This document shows, in pieces, positions 28,556 through 38,205 of a stretch of 64,000 bases of DNA. The stretch spans positions 806,001 to 870,000 of the forward strand of contig NC_089394.1 in NCBI RefSeq assembly GCF_003171515.1. The letters run 5' to 3'. The DNA is from Pyrenophora tritici-repentis (taxonomy: Eukaryota > Ascomycota > Dothideomycetes > Pleosporales > Pleosporaceae). Position 1 is the stretch's first letter. Every line of letters starts with the position of its first letter. The position numbers and the translations under genes were made by a program. A model generated the notes under the pieces. The model ran no database searches. It was not told the DNA's origin and saw only the letters and a list, made by a program, of their open reading frames with translations.

Positions 28556-28600
28556 GGGGTGTGCGGCACGCGATTATGGGCATCACGCGCACAGACACGT
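28556..28600 (-). repeat. Right TIR of pogo-2
   Basis: 45 bp, perfect inverted copy of 26501-26545; followed by TA. Confidence 0.93.
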
Positions 28601-28750
28601 TAGCCCGTTACACGACTTCGAGCGCTGATGAATGTGCCCACCCCTTTCTGGTATGCCCGTCAGCATGTCTGTCGGCGCAACAGCACGAATGAATAGAGAT
28701 GCGAGTACAAGGCAACTAGTGAGAGCGCTGAAATATACTGTTGTGTAGAA

Positions 28751-29938
28751 TTATTATTATTATATTTCCATTAGAGTCCTGTATCAGTCGGTGACTATGT
28801 AGGACTTTGGCTAAGCCGTTCTATGTATGATGGTCGTTGTGGAGTTTCTATGGGTCTTGTACAATTTGGGTGGTGTTTTGCGTACTCCAATTTCAGAGCT
28901 AGTCTTCCATTGGCGCGGGTGCTAAAGAGCAGTTTGGTGAATAGAAAGAGATGTAGCAGCGGGCTCTTTTGGATAAGGAAATATTGTTTTTGTAGTTTTA
29001 TACAGTGTCTGTCTGTTCGGTGATTTGCCCGAGGTGCCATTTTCTCGTGCCAATCCTAGTACTTGCAATAAAGGCTAGAGTAGCTTTAATGCCTGTCTTT
29101 GTTTAGAGGAGAAGTGGGAGGGTGATAGGTCTGTGTGGTATTGCTTCTTTGAGTGTATTTCGATGTGTTTTGTACTGTTTGCACTCTAGAAGTAGATGCT
29201 GTGGTGTTTGTGGTTTGTAGCATATACATAGATTGCAGTCTCTCTTGTTGAATCTCTTAAGGTAGGAGTTGAAGTATCCATGTCCTAGCTTGAGTGAGTA
29301 GAACGCGCTCGAGATTTCTCTTAGTGTTCCCTTTGGGACTTTAATTGTTGTATGTGTGTTGAGCTTGAAGATCCTTGAGTAGGAGCTTCTGTTTTTGGTG
29401 GGCCTGTCGGTATACCTCTTGTACTCCATCAGTTGTTCTGTTTTTTGTATTTTGTTAATTTCTGTGCCTAAGTAGGCTAGGCTCGCTATGGTCGATGTTG
29501 TTGGTCTCTCTTTAGCTGCTTCCTTTGCTAGCGTGTCGGCTTTTTCGTTGCCCTTGACGTCGTTATGTCCTAGGGCCCACTGCAGGTGGATCGATGCTTT
29601 CTTTGTCGTTATTCTCTTTGCAGCTCTGATGCATCTTAGTAGCCACTGTTGTCCCGGGTTGTCCGATAGGTTGTTAAGCCTATGGATTGCTGCTTGGTTG
29701 TCTGCGTATACGTAGATTTCTTGGCCTTCTTGTGCTACTATAGCCGCGTGTTCAAATGCCTGTGCTATCCCCTCTAGTTCACCGTTGTAGACTAGTTGGG
29801 AGCATCCAATGTTTGTCTTTTGAGAAAAGGTTTCTTCGTGGGTGGAGCTGTACGCTACTACACCTACGCCGATCCCTATTCCCTTGTCGTGTTGTGAGGC
29901 ATCTGAGTAGATTGCGGTGAAGTTATCTCCGCTCCTTG
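28751..29938 (-). mobile_element. 5'-truncated LINE (Tad-like non-LTR retrotransposon)
   Basis: 1188 bp flanked by a perfect 14-bp duplication actgttgtgtagaa (28737-28750 and 29939-29952). The 3' end on the minus strand is a TAA-type repeat (+ strand ttattattattat at 28751-28763), as in fungal LINEs. Only the RNase H domain and the C-terminus of ORF2 remain, the usual result of aborted target-primed reverse transcription. Confidence 0.92.
28998..29938 (-). pseudogene. LINE ORF2 C-terminus: RNase H and CCHC region
   Basis: One minus-strand frame: type I RNase H with YSDASQ, GELEGIAQA, YADNQAA and ALGHNDVKGNEKAD (catalytic D, E, D and the late H/D), about 29920-29540. Then the C-terminal zinc motif CNLCICY...HLLLECKQY (about 29230-29170). 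A TAA at 29103-29105 interrupts the frame, which then continues as TKTGIKATLAF...TRKWHLG to TAA at 28998, the typical end of fungal Tad-like ORF2. RT and endonuclease are missing through truncation. Confidence 0.88.
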
Positions 29939-30086
29939 ACTGTTGTGTAGAAGTGACAGCGAGTACAATAAAGAAAAGTATCCAGAAGAGATGGTGGTAT
30001 AGTAGTTATCACGTGATGCGGCGTTAGGCGATTACATGAACGTAGGCTAAGATATCTAAGGGGGCAGCGCAGATAGGTAACTAACA

Positions 30087-30482
30087 TCTACTTATGCCTA
30101 GTATACTCTAAGTCTCATTCTCTACTTTCTACTAACTACGGGTTGGCGGGCGCTCTTCGGACTATTAAGCTCATCCCTCTACCATAATATAACGAATGTA
30201 GGTGGCCCCCTCCCTATCGCGATAGTTGCACGTTTTCTGGGAGCCTCGAGCTTGACCTGAAATTGCAGAGAGATTCAGAAAGTATACAGTAGGAAAATAT
30301 CAATGAAAGGATTGCGACTAATCAATAGAATTTGTATACATGGATAATTGGTTGCAAAACGTGTGGGACGTATGCCGCCACATTGGTCACTTTGTTCCAT
30401 AAAAACGACACAAGAGTGAGTGAATAGATTTCTGAAGTTTCGGTAATCTTCGCCACAACATTAGTGTTTGCTCATGAAAGGC
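30087..30482. other. Intergenic, border of transposon complex and gene space
   Basis: About 400 bp, AT-rich, no open frame or RNA gene recognised. It holds the 3' flank of the deaminase gene. Confidence 0.6.
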
Positions 30483-31940
30483 TCATGCTTCCCATCCGTC
30501 CCAAGTGGCGTAGATTTCTTTGAGACGCGCCTTCTCTGCTGGCCCAGTGAAGATTGAATCGACTGCTCGCTCGCACAGTGCCTTGATATGGTTTCGATCG
30601 AGGTTGAAATGCTGGGCCGCGAGATAATACTCCTGGGATAACGGACTGCAAAAGACTCCAACGTCATCCGTCTGTAACACATTAGTCGTCGGTAAGAGCA
30701 TGCGTACCCATCAGCCACACATACACTCAAAGCGACTGGAACACTAGTGTGTCGCCACATTCCAAAGTGATGGTCTGAATAAGTGCCCGTGATCATCTTG
30801 GCATGCACGTTACAGCTCAAGCACAACTCCACTCCAATGGCCTGCTGTTCGATGACTTTACGGAACTCTTCTTTGACATGTATGACATGACCAAGCCTAT
30901 CGGGATTCCATGATAGAAGCGTCTGGAGCTCCAAATCTGAAGACGAAGGCTCGCTTTCGGCAAAGTGTAACGTGACCTTCAAACCCTCCGCCTTTGCTCG
31001 CACAAAGCTATCTTGAAATATGCGGATATCGCCTCTGGCAGGGTCACCACAGAGATCCACGCCCACAACACCAGCTGACTTGTATTTGAAAGCGAGGTCT
31101 ACTACTTCATCGGCTTCGGCAATGCTGTTTCGACGGTCGATGGACACTATGAGAAAGGCTCGCATCGTGTTGCGGCTGTCATCATTATGTGCCTTCAGTA
31201 TGTCGAGGACAGTCCTCACATAGTCCTCCTTGGTCACACCCGCCTCTGGAATTGCTCTTGGCGTAGTCCGCAATTCGATGTAGACAAGACCGTCGTCTTG
31301 GAACTCGCGTAGGACAGCTCTGGTCGAATATCTGAGCTGTATTAAATACCAGCAAACTATTGGAGCGTATAGACGTACTCAATGCTGGCGATATCACTGC
31401 AAAGGCGATATATGTACGACGAAAATAAGGGGAAGAAGCTAGGCTCGCTGTCAGCTGTCTACTGCGCTGTCAAGGCGACTTAATTGGGACGACCGAGCAC
31501 CGCGACCATTCATCCGAAGGGGACTGGTGGAGCTCGCTTCCAGGGCAATAACGCAATGACGCTATCGGACGGATCGTCTGGACCCATGCACTCCAACGGC
31601 ACACGGGTGTTACAACGACTATCGCCGTGACGAGGTGAGTCGACGCAGGCCTACGTTTTGATATCATAGTCGACCTTTCCCGGCGGAATGGCGACCAAGG
31701 GATCTTGCACATGCAGGTCGGGATCTTTTGCGCTTTTGGTCACCCAGATGTCGTGCAGACATTCGCGGCTAATGCTGCCGGTGAGATGGGCGTGGAGCTG
31801 AGTCGCGGCATTAGCAGCGATGCGAACGGAAGTCTGAGCTTCCTTGGCGCTTTGACTCTGAATCCAGGAGGCTGGAGCAGTACCTCGATTTTTGGCAGGC
31901 GTCTGGCAAAGTCGACGTCAACGGGAGGGCCTGCAGACAT
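30483..31940 (-). CDS. ADAL: Adenosine/N6-methyl-AMP deaminase (ADAL type)
   Basis: Zinc hydrolase that deaminates adenosine or N6-methyl-AMP in cytosolic purine salvage. Five exons (31940-31884, 31797-31655, 31438-31379, 31331-30725, 30671-30483) give 351 aa. Introns are 86, 216, 47 and 53 nt with GT..AG ends; donors GTACTG, GTAGGC, GTACGT, GTATGT. Exon 2 opens with the metal-binding LHAHLTGSIS, while exon 1 ends FARRLPKIE. Further motifs: YIELRTTPRAI, GVDLCGDP, HFAESE, DRLGHVIH, and STDDVGVF formed across the last intron with the metal-binding Asp. The N-terminus and the LSCNVHAKM/HHFGMW region resemble the ADAL (MAPDA) subgroup more than classical ADA. A longer in-frame start at 32123 exists; 31940 fits the family better. 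It diverges from the Gbeta gene across 741 bp. Confidence 0.88.
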
Positions 31941-32681
31941 GACGGGTAACGGGAGCACGACGGTATTGGTGGCGTCTGTGAGGTTTCTCGAAGCAATAGT
32001 GGAGTGAACAGACTTTCGGTGCCGGACTGGACATGAGGCGACGCGGGTCAATGGGGACTGCTGACCAATGAGGGCCGGACAGGGCCCGAAAGAGGAGGAG
32101 ATTGCAGAACGCGCCTTCTTCATCAGGTGTTAGCAGGAAGGCGCGGCCGGCAGACGTTGGAAGGCACGTTGCCAGCCTCGAGTGTGTGCATGCAAACAAA
32201 CAAACGGCTGCAACTCCATCACTCCATCACTCACTCGGCCAGCAGTCGGCATTCACTCGTTTTGCTACGTAATTGATGTACTGCGAGTTGAGGTGTGCGT
32301 GTCTTCTCAAACAGCCGGGAACGAGCAAGAGTCGCCCTTTGATCTTCAGCGCTCGCTTCGGCTAGGCCAAGCTTGAGCTCTCCCCCGGGCCGCTCCTGTA
32401 CCTCACTCATCTCCAACGCACTCGCAACCCTTCCTATCCTCCAGTTTCCCCGACCGCCTGCCTGTCTGCCGCCGCCCCCTCTGCGCAAGCAATCAAGTCT
32501 GCTTTGCGCGCGTCCGTCGCCATTGCTGTTCCTTGTCCATCGCATCAGTCGCCCTTTCCCTCCCAGACCGCCTGGTTGCCGCGCTCCCTAGGAGGCCCCT
32601 GGATCTGTTGTCTCCATTTCGCGCCGCCCGCCGCCGCCGCCAACACCACCCACCGCCTCCCCCAACGGTTGCACTGGACAC
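31941..32681. promoter_or_regulatory. Shared divergent promoter region, ADAL / Gbeta
   Basis: 741 bp between two start codons pointing apart. The Gbeta-proximal part (32380-32680) is strongly pyrimidine-rich (CT tracts), as is common in fungal promoters and 5' leaders. No specific operator was identified. Confidence 0.5.
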
Positions 32682-33962
32682 ATGGCCGATATGAACCAAG
32701 AAACCATCCAGCAGAAGATCCAGACCGCTCGACGCGACGCTGAGAACCTCAAGGACAAGATAAAGCGCAAGAAGGATGAGCTTGCTGACACAACCCGTAC
32801 GTTCTGACCCGCCCATGGTCCGCTCTGCGACTGCAGTACAAAGCACTGCTAACCCCCAGCCCAGTCCGCGATGTCGCCAGAGACCGCGTCGAGGCCCTGC
32901 CGCGCCTCACAATGAAGACGAAGCGCACCCTCAAGGGTCATCTTGCCAAGATCTACGCCATGCACTGGTCGACGGACCGCCGACATCTCGTTTCGGCTTC
33001 GCAAGATGGCAAACTCATCATCTGGGACGCCTACACCACAAACAAGGTCCATGCAATCCCTCTGCGATCCTCGTGGGTCATGACGTGTGCATACTCGCCA
33101 TCTGGCAACTACGTCGCTTGCGGTGGTCTCGACAACATCTGCTCCATCTACAACCTGTCTGCCAGGGAAGGGCCGACGCGTGTAGCACGCGAGCTTTCTG
33201 GTCACTCAGGCTACCTCAGTTGCTGCAGATTCATCAGCGACAAGCGCATCCTCACATCCTCCGGCGACATGACATGTGTCCTATGGGATCTCGAGACGGG
33301 CTCAAAGGTACATGAGTTTGCCGACCATCTCGGCGATGTCATGAGCTTAAGCATCAACCCCCTCGACCACAACCAGTTCGTTTCGGGTGCTTGCGACGCT
33401 TTCGCTAAGCTCTGGGACATCCGACAGCAAAAGTGCGTCCAGACGTTTGCCGCCCACGACTCGGACATCAACGCCATCCAGTTCTTCCCCAACGGCAATG
33501 CCTTTGGTACTGGATCAGACGACGCCTCCTGCCGTCTGTTCGATATTCGTGCCGATCGCGAGCTAGCATCATACCAGGTACGCACGCCCTTTGTCATGTT
33601 GCTTTTTCACGTAAGCATTGCTAATTACAGTTGATAGATTCCTGAGCCTGTATGCGGCATTACATCGGTAGCCTTTTCCGTTTCCGGCCGTCTACTATTT
33701 GCCGGCTATGATGATTTCGAGTGCAAGGTGAGTGCCCCAGGCGACCCTTTCTGCTGATATTCTGACATTTTTCAGGTCTGGGATGTATTGCGCGGTGAAC
33801 GCGTGGGCACACTGCAAGGACACGACAACCGTGTCAGCTGTCTCGGCGTTAGCAACGACGCACTCAGTCTCTGCACGGGTTCTTGGGACTCTATGGTAAG
33901 TTTGCCCGTAAGCGTTTGCTTTTGACATAGCTGACTTGGTTCAGCTGCGCATTTGGGCATAA
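32682..33962 (+). CDS. sfaD: Heterotrimeric G-protein beta subunit
   Basis: WD40 propeller protein that binds Ggamma and transmits receptor signals for growth, mating and sporulation at the plasma membrane. Five exons (32682-32796, 32865-33577, 33638-33727, 33776-33895, 33945-33962) give 351 aa, normal for the family. All four introns are 48-68 nt with consensus ends. The N-terminal helix ([18 protein letters not shown]) is the coiled coil that pairs with Ggamma. Seven WD repeats follow, e.g. [41 protein letters not shown], ending [25 protein letters not shown] is a hallmark stretch of the Gbeta family. The symbol follows the Aspergillus gene. The phosducin-like chaperone of Gbeta-gamma lies next to it on the same strand. 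Confidence 0.95.
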
Positions 33963-36213
33963 GCACAGCCCACGGATTAACCACGACGCCATGTAACGAC
34001 GCCAATCCGAACGTGTGCGCGCTCCCCTAATTTTGGCAAACTACAACCCATGACAGCAATCTTCCGAACTCCTGGTACACCATACCCCTGCTACATTTTT
34101 ACCAACCAGGAGCCTTCTGAGCGCTGCCTTACACTAAGCATATAATACGCACCACCTTTGGAGTCTTGGACGCGACGGCTGTGCATTGTAATGTTCAGGC
34201 GTCCGGCTTCTTGTGTTGGACTGGATTTTTTCTTCCCATACCACTGTTTTATTCACTTTCTTCGACGGCGCGAGTCTTTTTGTACTGCCCATGTCCAGGC
34301 TAGCAGTTCTGCGCACATGAGTAGTACTTATCCATCTCTAAGCTCCACATGCGACTGTTTTTGCCTTTTTTGTTCTGGTCAAAAGCGGCCAATTGGTCTT
34401 GCACTTGCGTGGGAAGAGGGAGTGCATGTATGCAAGACGGGAGACCAAGTTTCGGATTTTAATGCGTTCAAATGGCTTGGTGAATGCATGTATGGCAAGG
34501 AGAGATGGAATGGCGGGATGAAAGGTTATTGATGCATGGATCTCAACGTGTACGATTTGAGTGGGTTTTGTGGGGATCAATTGGTGCGTGCAATGGTAGG
34601 CTCGGTAGTCATCGGATTTCTATACACCTTTTAACTTTATCGATGGTTTGACATGATGTCGTGAGCTCATACTTGGCCGGCTAAAGTTATCTCGCGCGTC
34701 CAAGCGCTCAGGCCATGAGATGCCCGAGGGAAGCTCCGCCCTCCTCCACGATCCCCAGCGTCTGTCGAGGCAGGTATACCGCGACTCACGGCGATATCAA
34801 AACCTTGCCCACGCTGATTTCGGCGTAATCACCGTTGTACGGCGACTGCATCAAGCGGGAAGGCCGCTCGCGAATCTACAAAGGGTATATATCGGCAGCC
34901 GTATACCGGCATAACCGGGTCACCCAGGGGACGTGGATGAATTAGGCCGAGGGTGAATTGAAAGCGTACAAGATGGGCATGTTGTGATTGTTGTGATGAC
35001 GTGAGGATGAATGCCATGGAAGTCTATTGCGAAGATTTGACTTTGGGCCTAGGTGACGCGTGGTACAGTAGCTGACCCAGGATCCAGGACTGGAGGTGAT
35101 GTGCAAGCGTCGAACCGCTCTGACATGATGATATCCGGAAGCTTATTGCTTACCGTGCTTCGCATTCCAAATGCGCGCATGCAACGTGTTTGTGAAGAGA
35201 TCAAAGAGATTCTGTTATGCGCAAGGCATGAAGAAGTATCCAGGCCAATCTTAGACGCATGCAACACAGGGGAACTGGCCATCTCGTGGGTCCTGAAGCG
35301 GGAAAAGGCGGCCCAGCCGAGGCAAGAGTCGGAGAATAAAGAAGCCATAATTAATGCTTCTGGAAGAAAAGGAAGGAGTCTTGAAGGATTGCATTGCCGG
35401 GGGACCTGCATCAGGGGTGCTGGGCCGGGCGGGCATATCAAACAGGCGGAAAAAGAGTAAATGACCGCCTCCTTTTATTTTTGCGGCAACTCTGGTGATG
35501 CATGAATGAAAGTGCCTGGCAGGATTGAAACAATGGAGCCTGCGCATACTTGGGTACGAGAGGCGCCTCTATGGATCCGCTGACGAGTGGCCTGGAAACA
35601 GAGGCGCGGGGAGCGAGCAGGTTGATGATGAAAGACGCGTAGCAGAGCTCGGGATGTGTGTTTCAGGGTAGAAGAGGCGGTGGACTTGATGTTCAAGCAT
35701 TAGAGCTACCACGCGCCACCCACAGGCTGCCAATTGGGCGGACAAGCAGGAGAGACTCGTTTCGTACTCGAGCATTCCTGTTTCAAGGGCCTGCAATGGC
35801 CGACTTCGCCAATCGAACGTCATGGGAGGGGCCCTTGGATGGGGCGTGGTCACCCGGTCAGCGTCAGCCCTAAAACACCGCCCACCTAGCAGCCCCCTAC
35901 ACCTCGTACCGCAGAGACCACCGTGTCCACGCAGTCGAGTGAAGGTGTTGAGGCTTTGCAGGTGAGGTCGACCACATCACGCCGCCGGCGACCAATGAGC
36001 TGGCTGAAACCGGCTGATTCGTCAAAAATAGCCCCATCGACGCTCGTGCCAAGGCTGTCATCCGGCGGAGCTACATCCCAGACGTCCCAAACCCAGTAGG
36101 CACGAACCTTGTCACCCACTCCTTCCTTTTGCCCCAACGCGTCACTGCCGACGACAATCATATATCAGCCACCTGCCGCCCGCTCACATAGACCTCCTTC
36201 TTTTTTCTTCATA
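33963..36213. other. Intergenic, Gbeta to phosducin
   Basis: About 2.25 kb. A 135-codon frame at 35053-35460 has no family features and unlike-gene composition; I regard it as chance. No RNA gene or repeat was recognised. It includes the 3' region of Gbeta and the promoter of the phosducin gene. Confidence 0.6.
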
Positions 36214-37148
36214 ATGAATACTACCTCGGCTGCACAGGACGAATTCAACGAACTGATCCGCGACAAGGACAAGGAACATCGACACCCTGAAGACCGACAC
36301 AACGACAGCGACGTATCTGAGCCCGAATCCCCTGGCGCAGCAGACGACTACCTTGAGAAGATTGACACCGACGACGAGCTCGACATCCCCGCAGACATGA
36401 GGGCCAACTACTACATGCCGGCCATGAGGTCCGAAGCAAACACCGGCCCGAAAGGCGTCATTGCCGATGCCCAAGCGTTTGAGCAAGCCAAAAAGCAAGC
36501 CCGGCGATTTACATGGAAGAAGAACGGTGCACCGGCACAGTATAGCGTCAGCGCCTATCACGACGACAAGGCATTGAGCGATGAGGAGGGTGACGAGGGC
36601 TTCATGAGGCAATGGCGTGAGGCAAGGTTGAAGGAGCTACAGAATGTTGGCGAGCGGATACGATCGCGGACAAACAGCCCCAGCCGACGCATATACGGCA
36701 ACATGCCTTTGGTTGATGGTGAGGGCTACCTTGACGCCGTTGACAAGACTGCCTCGGGCATTACTGTTGTTGTCTTCATCTATGACTCCCAGGTCCGTGC
36801 ACCACACCTCACTTATCCACTACCCAACCAACTAACAACCCCCTCAGACCGAAGACGACAACCACGTTGTGCAATGCATGCGTGACGTAGCCCGACGCAA
36901 CGACACGGTCCGCTTTGTCAAGATGCACGGCGAAGTAGCAGAGCTCGACTCTGACTGTCTCCCCCGCCGTTCTCGCATACAAAGGCGGCGACAAGTTCGC
37001 TAGCTTACTACCGCTACTTGACGAGCTACCTGCCGACTCGGAGGTCAGCTCTGTCTCGCTCGAGACGGCACTAAGGAAGTGAGTTGGACCCTGACGCTAA
37101 ACCCTATACTGACACGCGCTAACCTGATCCAGAAACCGCATCCTCTGA
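36214..37148 (+). CDS. phnA: Phosducin-like protein (Gbeta-gamma co-chaperone)
   Basis: Thioredoxin-fold cytosolic protein that helps to fold and assemble Gbeta-gamma. Exon 1 36214-36792 (193 codons), intron 55 nt, exon 2 36848-37078, intron 54 nt (GTGAGT..CAG), exon 3 37133-37148 ending RKNRIL. The N-terminal half is acidic and polar (helix with DEFNELIRDKD), the C-terminal half is thioredoxin-like (ASGITVVVFIY, VQCMRDVARRNDTVRFVKM, PAVLAYKGGDKFASLLPL). One anomaly: within exon 2 the frame shifts at a run of five C (36961-36965). With four C the exon joins both halves and the last exon in frame. Either this is a base error or this copy is disrupted. It starts 2.25 kb after its expected client, Gbeta. 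Confidence 0.85.
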
Positions 37149-38020
37149 GCACCTCCTTCTCAGAACATGGTCGACTTTTCCTTTTACTGCTTTCACTGTA
37201 CATCATTCATCTACACCGATGTTCATCTGTCGTTCTCTCCGCACGACCTTTACGTCTTGCGCGACACATCATCACCGCATCCACACCCACATCCACACAC
37301 GCATGCTTCTACGACAAATCATCGGCGTTCTTAATCATATCTTTTTCGTTGTTTTTTTGCGCAATTACACGGCTATTTTCATTAGATCGGAACAACGGGT
37401 TTATTCTCTTCGGGCAGCTCAGCACTGCCCTGAGTCGCATTCAGTATGCGAGGCGTTTTCCTTTGTTTTTCTTGTTGCGATTTCTTAGATCGGTTTGGTG
37501 ATATCCATTTGGGTACATTTTTGTGTACGTACGTATTGGTTCTTCAAGAGCGAACGGATGGACGCACTTGCGAGAGGTGGATAGAATAGGATAGGAAGAG
37601 TGGTATGGGAGGAACGAGACCAGACGAGATGAGCACCCGGGTGCCACAAAATACTTGACATACTAGGGGAAAAAGGCCACTGTAGTCGCCAGACACGTCT
37701 ATTGGGTGCTTACCCACGCTGTCTAGTATTTTATGACATCCAGGTGTGAGAGCGAGTACAATACCCCAAATCTGATGTTGTTGTGCTGTTATTGGCATGT
37801 GCGCATCTCCTCTCTTTTTCCTGGAGGGAAAGGAGGTGATGTGGGATATTATAATATGTATTTTTCACTATACTCGTTGTTTATGTACATATGTATTTAT
37901 GATAGAGTAACGGCAATACTGATATAAACAAAGACTTATACTATATACACCCAATCTCATACAACACATATCTACAAAGAAACCCTCATCTCCCAAATCT
38001 CTACCTCCACTCCAATTAAA
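37149..38020. other. Intergenic, phosducin to flippase tail (contains MITE copy 1)
   Basis: 870 bp, AT-rich toward the right. Apart from the inverted-repeat element at 37631-37753 nothing was recognised. It lies between two converging genes. Confidence 0.6.
37631..37753. mobile_element. MITE candidate, copy 1
   Basis: About 123 bp related to 60872-60989. Shared blocks include aaaatacttgacatacta, aggccactgtagtcgcc and the outer gagcacc...gagagc. The ends are imperfect inverted repeats of about 25-30 bp (..AAATACTTGACA.. against ..TAGTATTTTATGACA..). No coding capacity. Confidence 0.6.
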
Positions 38021-38205
38021 CTAGACAGCCTTGACATCACCATACCCCCGACTCAAAATCCTACTAATCTCCGCCCCCTCATCTCCACCCACACCGGCCG
38101 CCGTCACATCCCCCTCCCCACCATCCCCCCCTATTCCTCAAAATCTCCACAACCTCGCCCTCCCTCCTCGCTCTCTCCCTCTCCTCCAACATTCCAACCA
38201 CAGCT

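Larger units (their letters stand above)
26501..28600 (+). mobile_element. Pogo/Fot1-like DNA transposon (pogo-2)
   Basis: 2100 bp with perfect 45-bp terminal inverted repeats (26501-26545 and 28556-28600, ACGTGTCTGTGCGCGTGATG...), TA at 26499-26500 and 28601-28602. It is oriented opposite to pogo-1 and directly adjacent, sharing the central TA. Confidence 0.92.
3210..30086 (-). mobile_element. Host Ty3/gypsy element, RIP-degraded, split by six insertions
   Basis: Remnants of one minus-strand gypsy element can be joined in order: 5' LTR (28670-30086, split by a LINE), leader (split by two pogo elements at 24403-28600), gag (about 23036-24000), RT (11098-11913), RT/RNase H/integrase (3210-4983). 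Removing copia-1 and one TSD copy restores the RT reading frame exactly across 11103/4983. The segment between gag and the RT start (zinc knuckle, protease, RT N-terminus) is absent at the copia-2 array. Stops stand where the family has Trp or Gln, the direction of change made by RIP. The 3' LTR lies beyond the gypsy-1 insertion, outside the window. Confidence 0.75.
28670..30086 (-). repeat. Candidate 5' LTR of host gypsy, split by LINE
   Basis: After removing the LINE and one TSD copy, 28670-28750 plus 29953-30086 make a stretch of about 215 bp with TG..CA ends (minus strand TGTTAGTTACC...GCGCCGACA). Its place at the 5' side of the degraded gag, in the same orientation, suggests that it is the 5' LTR of the host gypsy element. 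The partner LTR is not in the window, so the call rests on ends, length and position. Confidence 0.5.

Noticed and set aside
31705..32123. Open frames on both strands over the first deaminase intron (31705-32007 +, 31740-32123 -)
   Set aside because: The + frame is antisense and the - frame reads through an intron; splicing yields the conserved LHAHLTGS motif.
35053..35460. 135-codon ORF between Gbeta and phosducin
   Set aside because: No domain, no hydrophobic or repeated pattern, no splice structure; an antisense frame of similar length overlaps it.
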